The notes below the pieces were generated by a model, which saw only the letters and a list, made by a program, of their open reading frames with translations, did not search any database and had not been told where the DNA came from. A stretch of 64,000 bases of DNA from an uncultured Prevotella sp. (lineage in GTDB: Bacteria; Bacteroidota; Bacteroidia; Bacteroidales; Bacteroidaceae), in NCBI GenBank assembly GCA_900314935.1, contig OMXE01000009.1:68345-132344 (forward strand), read 5' to 3'. This document shows positions 57,398-64,000 of the stretch, in pieces (the first letter of the stretch is position 1; every line of letters starts with the position of its first letter). Both the position numbers and the translations under genes were made by a program.

Positions 57398-59875
57398 ATG
57401 AAATCTTACAAGAAACTGGTTGTTTTTGTTTTGTCCCTAATCTTTAATTTGGGCATGGTTACGGCTTCTTTTGCCAAAGGAACGCTGACGGTTAAAACAG
57501 TAGCAAGGAACGCTGTACGCATACAATATGCAGAGGGAGAGAATAACAACTTACCCGACTGGGTTTATGTGAAACATGAGGAAGTGAATGCCGACATCCG
57601 TGTTGACGTGGATAAAAAACGTCAGCGGGTGGTGGTAAAGGATAAGAAGGGGAAAACCGTGTTCACGGCTCTCAGACACGAATTGGTGAATGGGGAGGCT
57701 ACGCTTGTCATTGCTTCACCGAAGGATGAGTGCCTTTACGGACTCGGTCAGTTCCAGGATGGGTATAGTAATATCCGCGGACTTACCCGTAGACTGACGC
57801 AAGTGAACACGCAGATATCTGTTCCCATGATGCTTTCCAGTAAGGGCTACGGCTTACTGTGGAACAACTATGGATTAACCGATTTCAATCCCAGTAACCA
57901 ACATGTGGCGTTGACAAAACAAGAAGGCGAAGGCAATAGGGAGGTGGTGAATGTAACCTCTACAGAAGGAACAAGGAGAGAGGTGCGCCAGCGGAATGTC
58001 TTCCAGGCAACCATTAACGTGGATAAAGAAGGTGACTATTCACTGCTGCTGGATGTAGGTCAGAAGATGGCTCGCCGTCATCATCTGCAGATAGATGGGG
58101 AAACGGTTATCGACCTGCAGAACACATGGCTTCCGCCTACAGCTTCTGCCATCGTTCATCTGAAGAAAGGAAAGCATACCCTTTACGCAGAGCTCTCCAG
58201 AGGAGATGAGCCTGTAGTATATTATGGTAAGGTGAAGGATGAAACAGTATTCCATTCTCCTAAAGCCACGGCGGTTGATTATACCATCTTTGTCGGTACT
58301 GCCGACGAGATCATTGCTTCCTATCGTGATCTTACCGGTCATGCACCACTCATGCCCCGATGGGCTACGGGTTATATCCATTGTCGGGAACGATTCCATT
58401 CACAGGATGAGATTTTGCAGACAGTAGCAAGATTCCGTCAGGAGAACCTTCCTTTGGATGTGATTGTACAAGACTGGCAGTATTGGGGTAAGTATGGTTG
58501 GAATGCCATGCAGTTCGATGAGGATCATTACCCCAACCCGAAGGAGTTGACAGATAGTCTGCACCACCAGGGCGTTAAGCTGATGCTCAGTGTGTGGTCG
58601 AAGATTGACAAGAACTCCGAGGTAGGTAAGGAAATGGTACGAAAAGGCTATTACATCCCTGACACCGACTGGATTGATTTCTTCTCTCCTGAAGCTGCCC
58701 AGGCCTATTGGCAGAACTTCAGTCAGCGTCTCCTCCCCCTGGGCATTGACGCTTGGTGGCAGGATGCTACTGAGCCAGAGAATGATGATCTTGTTGGCCG
58801 ACGGGTGAACAATGGTCGGTGGGCAGGTGAGGATGTGAGGAATATCTATCCGCTACTGGTGAACAAAACTGTTTATGAAGGATTGCGCAACGACCGACCG
58901 GAACAGCGTCCGATGATTCTTACCCGTTGCGGTTATACAGGAATCCAGCGCTACGGAACGGCTTTGTGGTCGGGTGACGTAGGAAACGACTGGGAGACAT
59001 TACGTCGACAACTGACAGCAGGAATGGGTCTGCAGGCTGCAGGCGTTCCATGGTGGACATACGATGCAGGTGGTTTCTTCCGTCCGAATAATCAATACAC
59101 CAACCAGGAATATATCGAGCGGATGCTGCGGTGGATAGAGACGAGTGTCTTCCTGCCCTTGATGCGTGTCCATGGTTATATGAGTGAGACAGAGCCTTGG
59201 AAATATGGGAAGGAGGCACAGGATATCATTGCTTCCTGCCTCTCAGAACGCTACCGCCTGCAGTCGTATATCTATAGTGGTGCAGCAGCCGTTTCGTTTG
59301 ATGGCTCTACGCTGATGCGACCGTTCATCTTTGATTTCCCCTATGATAAGGAGGCTTTGCAGCAGAAATATGAGTACATGTTCGGACAGTCGTTACTGGT
59401 AAGTCCTGTTACCGAACCTGGTGTTACTTCTTGGAAAACTTACCTTCCCGTTCATTCTCAAGGGTGGTATGATTATTACACAGGAAAGAAGATGGAGGGA
59501 GGAAAGACGGTTACTACCGCTGTTGACAAATCAAGAATCCCAGTGTTCGTGAAGGGAGGAAGTATCTTACCCTTAGCCGTTGATCCTCTGATTGCCGCCA
59601 AGACGCTGCATACCCCTCTTGAGATTCGTATCTATCCGGGTTCTGATGCCGTCTTTACCCTTTATGAAGACGACGGTCATACGAATGCGTATGAACAGGG
59701 TAAATGCTCACGCATCACCTTCCGTTGGAATGACAGTCAGCAGCAGCTGACCATCGATGAACGACAGGGACAGTTTGACTCCATGTCACGCTCTCGCAGC
59801 TTTGTGGTACAGGTGGTGAACGGGAAGAATCAGACGGTGAAGTACGAAGGAAACAAAACCGTTATTGCATTATAG
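57398..59875 (+). CDS. GH31 alpha-glycosidase with PA14-like insert
   Basis: The product is 825 residues; ATG 57398 is the only start downstream of the promoter that keeps the signal peptide (cut near FAK). N-terminal beta-sandwich, a PA14-like insert (about 200-285, FQATINVDKEGDYSLLLDV), the catalytic barrel with nucleophile Asp 456 in WWQDATEPE and acid/base Asp in ALWSGDVGNDW, and C-terminal sandwich domains. It is related to the 13233 enzyme but shorter; alpha-xylosidase or alpha-glucosidase activity is likely. The next gene, MurU-like, starts 6 nt after its stop. Confidence 0.88.
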   Translation: MKSYKKLVVFVLSLIFNLGMVTASFAKGTLTVKTVARNAVRIQYAEGENNNLPDWVYVKHEEVNADIRVDVDKKRQRVVVKDKKGKTVFTALRHELVNGEATLVIASPKDECLYGLGQFQDGYSNIRGLTRRLTQVNTQISVPMMLSSKGYGLLWNNYGLTDFNPSNQHVALTKQEGEGNREVVNVTSTEGTRREVRQRNVFQATINVDKEGDYSLLLDVGQKMARRHHLQIDGETVIDLQNTWLPPTASAIVHLKKGKHTLYAELSRGDEPVVYYGKVKDETVFHSPKATAVDYTIFVGTADEIIASYRDLTGHAPLMPRWATGYIHCRERFHSQDEILQTVARFRQENLPLDVIVQDWQYWGKYGWNAMQFDEDHYPNPKELTDSLHHQGVKLMLSVWSKIDKNSEVGKEMVRKGYYIPDTDWIDFFSPEAAQAYWQNFSQRLLPLGIDAWWQDATEPENDDLVGRRVNNGRWAGEDVRNIYPLLVNKTVYEGLRNDRPEQRPMILTRCGYTGIQRYGTALWSGDVGNDWETLRRQLTAGMGLQAAGVPWWTYDAGGFFRPNNQYTNQEYIERMLRWIETSVFLPLMRVHGYMSETEPWKYGKEAQDIIASCLSERYRLQSYIYSGAAAVSFDGSTLMRPFIFDFPYDKEALQQKYEYMFGQSLLVSPVTEPGVTSWKTYLPVHSQGWYDYYTGKKMEGGKTVTTAVDKSRIPVFVKGGSILPLAVDPLIAAKTLHTPLEIRIYPGSDAVFTLYEDDGHTNAYEQGKCSRITFRWNDSQQQLTIDERQGQFDSMSRSRSFVVQVVNGKNQTVKYEGNKTVIAL

Positions 59876-59881
59876 GATTAA

Positions 59882-60670
59882 ATGATGATGGAAGAAGAAC
59901 CTGTAAGACAGGCCATGATATTTGCAGCGGGATTGGGCACACGACTCAAGCCGCTTACGGACACCATGCCCAAAGCATTGGTGAGGATTGGTGGGGAACC
60001 GCTCATCAAACATGTCGTTCTTCGCTTGAAGGAAGCGGGATTCCAACGTATTGTTGTCAACGTGCACCATTTTGCCCAGCAGATTATCGACTATCTGGAA
60101 GAGAATGAGCACTTCGGACTGGACATCAGGATTTCTGATGAAACCGAACAGCTGCTGGAAACTGGTGGTGGCATCAAGAAGGCAAGGGATTTGTTCGATC
60201 CTCACTCGCCTGTGCTTATTCATAATGTGGATATCCTCAGTAATGTGGATCTGACCGCCTTCTATGAACATGCTTGCAGTTCAGGAGCTGAGGCTACGCT
60301 GTTGGTAAGTGAACGACAGACGAAACGCTATCTGCTCTTTGATGACGAATACAGGTTGGTGGGGTGGACGAACAAGGAAACCGGTGAGGTGAAGTCTCCG
60401 CACAACTGGGTGAAAGATGAACTGCAGTCCTTGCAGATGCTGGCTTTTTCAGGTATTCACGTTTTCAGTCCTGCCTTGTTCCCGATGATGGATCAATGGC
60501 CCGACCGTTTCCCCATCATCGACTTCTACCTAAAAGCTTGTGCCACACATCCTCTTTCCGGATATGTGGTAGACAACCTGCGGATGATCGATGTAGGGAA
60601 GCTCGATTCTCTTCAACAGGCAGAAGAGTTCCTTCTTGACAAGAATACCTCTATTGCAGGACAATCCTGA
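59882..60670 (+). CDS. MurU-like nucleotidyltransferase
   Basis: The product is 262 residues. Nucleotidyltransferase motifs: MIFAAGLGTRLKPLT, MPKALV, VNVHHFAQQIIDYL, ETGGGIKKA and the metal-binding HNVDILS. The pattern is that of MurU, which makes UDP-MurNAc from MurNAc-1-phosphate in the AmgK-MurU recycling route; other sugar-1-phosphate substrates are possible. The AmgK-like partner is at 51749. It is co-transcribed with the GH31 gene and overlaps the convergent lipoprotein gene by 20 nt. Confidence 0.82.
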   Translation: MMMEEEPVRQAMIFAAGLGTRLKPLTDTMPKALVRIGGEPLIKHVVLRLKEAGFQRIVVNVHHFAQQIIDYLEENEHFGLDIRISDETEQLLETGGGIKKARDLFDPHSPVLIHNVDILSNVDLTAFYEHACSSGAEATLLVSERQTKRYLLFDDEYRLVGWTNKETGEVKSPHNWVKDELQSLQMLAFSGIHVFSPALFPMMDQWPDRFPIIDFYLKACATHPLSGYVVDNLRMIDVGKLDSLQQAEEFLLDKNTSIAGQS

Positions 60671-61019
60671 TCTTCTTTTGTCGGAAAGCCAGGAGGTTCT
60701 GTCCAAGACGGGTGTATGACTTGTTGATTGTGTAGTTTTTCTGCGACTGACTCTGGATGAGAGGAACGACGAAGGTAATGGCCGAGCGTCCTTCAGTGTA
60801 TCGATAATCCATCGGTTCGTTCTTCTCATTCAATAGAATGAGCGTGTCCTCGACATTGGTCTCCAGCCACATACGGATGGTGTCGAGAGGTATGGTAACC
60901 TCCCGTTGCTTGAATGACTGATTGGCGGTATTGGCAATCAGGATATTGACGGAATGATTGTTCTCACATGCTATTAGCAGTAAGCTGCACAGCAAGATGA
61001 AAGGAATGATCTTTTTCAT
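60651..61019 (-). CDS. Small lipoprotein with a DUF4861-like N-terminal domain
   Basis: The product is 122 residues. ATG 61019 was chosen over 61037, which would overlap the upstream gene by 14 nt. The lipobox is LIAC. The mature part (VNILIANTANQSFKQREVTIPL, ending KNYTINKSY) recalls the first domain of DUF4861 proteins, but the rest of that family is missing, so it is a stand-alone or truncated form. This link is tentative. It lies 4 nt downstream of the unknown membrane-protein gene. Confidence 0.65.
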   Translation of the reverse strand: MKKIIPFILLCSLLLIACENNHSVNILIANTANQSFKQREVTIPLDTIRMWLETNVEDTLILLNEKNEPMDYRYTEGRSAITFVVPLIQSQSQKNYTINKSYTRLGQNLLAFRQKKIRIVLQ

Positions 61020-61023
61020 GTCT

Positions 61024-62484
61024 TTATATTTCTTCAATGTCGTGTATGCCCTTTCTGCTCAGGCAGATACGGTAACGACGATAACGGGTAGCCTCTTCAT
61101 ATTTCAGTTGGATGATGAAGTTCAGGTAATACACCTTACGTCCTTCCACAGGGATATACTGTCCGTTTCCCTTATTGGCACACAGGGGAACCTTGGGATT
61201 ATCCATCTTCCGCATGAACTCGGAAAGGTTGTAACGCACAATATCATTGATACCACTCAGCGGATAGGGAGAGAGTTTACTGATGGCCTTTCTGTTCAGG
61301 TGGATCTTCTTACGGAATTGAATCACCTGTTCTTCCACACCTCTTCCAATCACCAAGGGAGAGTGGCGGTTGCGCATCTTCCTCACCAGTTGTGTGATCT
61401 TTTCGGGATTCATGAAGTCGAATCCTTCTTTACACCAACCCACTTTTAAGAAGCCTACACGTATCTCGGTCTTGTAGTCGAACAGACGACTACTCAGTCG
61501 GGTGGCAAAATACACACGAACCAGTTCCTTGATGCGGTCCTTGAACATGTAACTGATGACCAGTGCAATGAAGAAGGGTAGCGTGAAGTTGCCGTATGTC
61601 TGCTGGAAAGCGAAAGAGATGACGGTGGCGAAGATCATGGAAAGACCGGCCGCCAGACTGAATACCACCTGCTCCAGGAATACGGCATTCCTGCGTTTAT
61701 GAGTAGGCAGGTAAAGATTACTCTCAATGTATTTCTTCAGCTTTCCTGCATGATACACAAACTCGGTATTATCTTCAGCAGAACCATCCTTCACACAGAG
61801 ATATCCTGCCTGTAACCGGTAGTCGTGCTCACTGTCAAGCAACTGCTGGAGATCCGGTTTCAATGCCTCGTAGCCTTGGGAGTCATGCTTACGGAGATGT
61901 TGGATCATCCTGAAAACATGCTGCTCTACCACGTTCGACAGGAACTCATCTCCATAGCGGAAATAGAGCATCAGTTCATTGGGAGTGCCTTTCTTTTCCA
62001 TCTGCTCGCCCAACGAACGGTAGTTCATGAAGATCTGGGCAATACTCCCCAGCGTTTTCCGGCATTGCTCCTGGTCTATTGGAGGTTTACTGCAGAGGGC
62101 GGCACGGAACGTATCGCGGATGCTGCTCTTGAAGATCGAGGCAAACATCTTGATCTCACGCTCGTAATTCTCCTGTTCCTTTTCTTTTTCCGACGACTGC
62201 GGAGTAAGTGACAGGCACGCATTACTCAGTCGTTGATAAGGCAGACTACTTGTGGAAGCCAGCTCCTCCAGCTGATAGTAGGGGGTAATCAACCGTATGT
62301 ACGACAAGACGTCACGATAGAAATTCTCCTTCTGATAGGTATGTTTGTTCACATCGAGTGTTTCCGGGATGAATATCCAAGTGTTCATCTCGAAGTCGTG
62401 ATAGGCAGTACCGTCAGGTGCCTTGTAGCCTACCTTGAACTCCAATGTATTACGGTCGTGTATTTTCGGAAGAATATCAATCAT
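61024..62484 (-). CDS. Conserved membrane protein of unknown function
   Basis: The product is 486 residues. A large N-terminal cytoplasmic part (about 1-265) with a charged helix (SEKEKEQENYEREI) precedes two membrane helices (about 270-295 and 300-318, LEQVVFSLAAGLSMIFATVIS and LPFFIALVISYMF) and a second soluble region (about 320-486) ending in strands (YYLNFIIQLKYEEATRYRRYRICL). I do not recognise the family. It lies 29 nt downstream of the DASS transporter gene and is probably co-transcribed with it and the small lipoprotein. Confidence 0.75.
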   Translation of the reverse strand: MIDILPKIHDRNTLEFKVGYKAPDGTAYHDFEMNTWIFIPETLDVNKHTYQKENFYRDVLSYIRLITPYYQLEELASTSSLPYQRLSNACLSLTPQSSEKEKEQENYEREIKMFASIFKSSIRDTFRAALCSKPPIDQEQCRKTLGSIAQIFMNYRSLGEQMEKKGTPNELMLYFRYGDEFLSNVVEQHVFRMIQHLRKHDSQGYEALKPDLQQLLDSEHDYRLQAGYLCVKDGSAEDNTEFVYHAGKLKKYIESNLYLPTHKRRNAVFLEQVVFSLAAGLSMIFATVISFAFQQTYGNFTLPFFIALVISYMFKDRIKELVRVYFATRLSSRLFDYKTEIRVGFLKVGWCKEGFDFMNPEKITQLVRKMRNRHSPLVIGRGVEEQVIQFRKKIHLNRKAISKLSPYPLSGINDIVRYNLSEFMRKMDNPKVPLCANKGNGQYIPVEGRKVYYLNFIIQLKYEEATRYRRYRICLSRKGIHDIEEI

Positions 62485-62513
62485 ATACTACGGTTTTTAT
62501 TCATGATACGTTC

Positions 62514-63953
62514 TTAGAAGACCCCGTTGGTGTAGCCGAACCATTTCAATACGGTCTCACCCCAAAGGATGATCATGAGCCAGCTGATGAACATCATGGT
62601 GATGCCGAACTTAAACGTGTCGCTCCAGCTGTACTGGTTCGTTGTGTAGAGCAGGGCGGCAGGCTTGCTGTTGAAAGGCAGTACATAGACATGACCTACC
62701 AGCATGGCCACGGGGAAGGCCAGACTCATGATGGGATACCCGTTCTTCTGGGCCACACCGATGGCAATGGGAACGAATATCAGTGTCAGCATGGTTTTCG
62801 ACTGGAACACCAGGGAGAACAGCAGCATGCCGGCAGTCAGTATCAGGTAGAGTACCCAGAAAGGTGTTTCCTGAGTGATGCCGATATTACTGAACAACGC
62901 ATCGATGAGTGTTCCTGGAAGACCAGTAGCATCGAGTCCTGCTCCTAAGGTATAGGCACCGGCAGAGAAGAGCAGCAGATGCCAGGGAATATCCACATCA
63001 TTCCATTTCACTACGCCGATACCCGGCAGTAGGGCAACAACGGCTCCCATGAAGGCCACGGCCGTCTGGTTGATTCCGTGCTGCTTGTCGGTTGCCCAAA
63101 GAATGAGAACAACCACGAAGATGGCCACCGACTTCCATTCCTCAGGTTTCATCTTACCCAATTTGTTCAGTTCCTCACGGAGTCGTTCCATACCACCGGC
63201 AATCTGCGGCACACGTTCCTCTTTCTTCAGCGGGAAGAAGATCTTCGTACCCACAAACCATGCAATCAGAATCAGTAATACATTCATCGGGAAGGCTGCT
63301 TTGAACCAATCCTGATAACTGAAAGAGCCAATACCCAGGGCTCCTGCAATAAGTGATCCAGCCAGTAAGGTAGCTCCCGATCCCGTGAGGAAAGCGTTGG
63401 CACCTAAATTGATCTGGAAGAGGTTCTGCAGGATGAGGTTTCGTCCGAAATTGTTCCTGTGTTCCCCACCTGTGGCTCCATAGATGGCTGCCACCACCAT
63501 GAAGATAGGTAATAAGATGGCCGCCTTGGCCGTTGTGGCAGAGATGAAAGCCGACAAGACAAGGTTGATGATGATGAAACTGATCATGATGCCACCTGCA
63601 TTCCGTCCGAACTTCAGGACGAACCACAGGGCAAAGCGTTTGGCCACTTGTGTCTTCACCAACATACTGGCCAGAATGAACGACAGGATATTCAGCCACA
63701 TGACGGGATGTCCCAACTGGGCATAGGCCGTCTTGTCGGTCGTGATATTGGTCAGCACGATACCCAGGATAACCATCAGTGAGGTGAGGTAATTGGGTAT
63801 AGCCTCGGTAATCCACAGGATGATGGCTGCCACGAAGATGGCCAGCATGGCATAGTTAATGCGGATGAACTTGTTATGGGCAGCATCCTCCACCTGTTCC
63901 TCAATCTGTGGAGTAACGGTCTTCTCAGTCTGATCTGCCGTTATCTGCTGCAT
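62514..63953 (-). CDS. DASS/SLC13-family anion:sodium symporter
   Basis: The product is 479 residues from the ATG at 63953. It has about eleven membrane helices with two SNT-like re-entrant hairpins (FLTGSGATLLAG and PFNSKPAALLY) and the helices expected of divalent-anion transporters for dicarboxylates or sulfate. The reading frame stays open upstream to the end of the window with plausible codons (VKRYDQLAETA), so the true start may lie outside. A GGAAA sequence stands 6 nt before the ATG. First visible gene of the minus-strand operon. Confidence 0.88.
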   Translation of the reverse strand: MQQITADQTEKTVTPQIEEQVEDAAHNKFIRINYAMLAIFVAAIILWITEAIPNYLTSLMVILGIVLTNITTDKTAYAQLGHPVMWLNILSFILASMLVKTQVAKRFALWFVLKFGRNAGGIMISFIIINLVLSAFISATTAKAAILLPIFMVVAAIYGATGGEHRNNFGRNLILQNLFQINLGANAFLTGSGATLLAGSLIAGALGIGSFSYQDWFKAAFPMNVLLILIAWFVGTKIFFPLKKEERVPQIAGGMERLREELNKLGKMKPEEWKSVAIFVVVLILWATDKQHGINQTAVAFMGAVVALLPGIGVVKWNDVDIPWHLLLFSAGAYTLGAGLDATGLPGTLIDALFSNIGITQETPFWVLYLILTAGMLLFSLVFQSKTMLTLIFVPIAIGVAQKNGYPIMSLAFPVAMLVGHVYVLPFNSKPAALLYTTNQYSWSDTFKFGITMMFISWLMIILWGETVLKWFGYTNGVF

Positions 63954-64000
63954 AGCTGTTTCCGCCAGCTGGTCGTAGCGTTTTACGGCCGAAGAGGTGA

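Overview
The window looks like a chromosomal segment of a gut or oral Bacteroidales bacterium, most likely Prevotella or a close relative. This rests on four things: primary promoters of the -33 TTTG / -7 TAnnTTTG type, many Bacteroidales-specific families (hybrid two-component regulator, DUF5686, DUF4230, DUF4199, DUF6048/DUF6452-like proteins), moderate GC content, and Bacteroidetes-style lipoproteins. No species can be assigned from the sequence alone. There are no tRNA or rRNA genes, CRISPR arrays, prophage or SusC/SusD pairs. One RNA gene, the small SRP RNA, is clear.

Layout. 0.3-1.7 kb: a broken or chimeric lipoprotein/S41-peptidase remnant and a DUF2807 lipoprotein behind an ECF-like promoter. 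2.0-7.9 kb: a five-gene unit (nucleotidyltransferase, ATP-grasp protein, CDP-alcohol phosphatidyltransferase, DUF5686 outer-membrane barrel, HAD phosphatase) that I infer makes a phospho-headgroup lipid, possibly inositol based. 8.1-23.1 kb: a LacI regulator and a hybrid two-component sensor, followed by an exoglycosidase operon (GH31, GH127, GH2, GH31). 23.3-31.4 kb: mntP, a REP-associated transposase relative with an extra C-terminal domain, an amino-acid:Na+ symporter with two DUF4230 proteins, xth, a repeat-rich 0.67-kb gap, and ribH. 31.6-42.5 kb: recF with a DUF721 gene, then two minus-strand housekeeping operons (M3 peptidase, dCMP deaminase, CtpA-type protease, 5-formyl-THF cyclo-ligase; and DUF4199, glycosyltransferase, DUF6452, DUF6048, ApbE, Crp). 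42.7 kb: SRP RNA. 42.9-49.3 kb: a second glycosidase operon (GH29, GH43, GH2). 49.4-51.4 kb: groES-groEL behind a sigma-54-like promoter. 51.7-60.7 kb: an AmgK-like kinase fused to a RapZ C-terminal domain and a MurU-like uridylyltransferase, separated by three esterases and a third GH31. 60.7-64 kb: a small lipoprotein, an unknown membrane protein and a DASS anion transporter.

How the genes work together. The two glycosidase loci encode alpha-fucosidase, beta-galactosidase, arabinofuranosidases of both anomers and alpha-xylosidases, together with esterases. This is the set needed to strip xyloglucan side chains, including the di-arabinosyl type. No endo-glucanase or outer-membrane importer is present, so the loci probably finish oligosaccharides released elsewhere.

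The most unusual signals are non-coding. Short tandem arrays, mostly of 7-nt period (some 8, 9 or 14), sit on gene boundaries throughout and twice inside one GH2 gene. G/C-rich hairpin elements occur between genes and in frame inside two enzyme genes. The REP-type transposase relative lies about 5 kb from the palindrome cluster.
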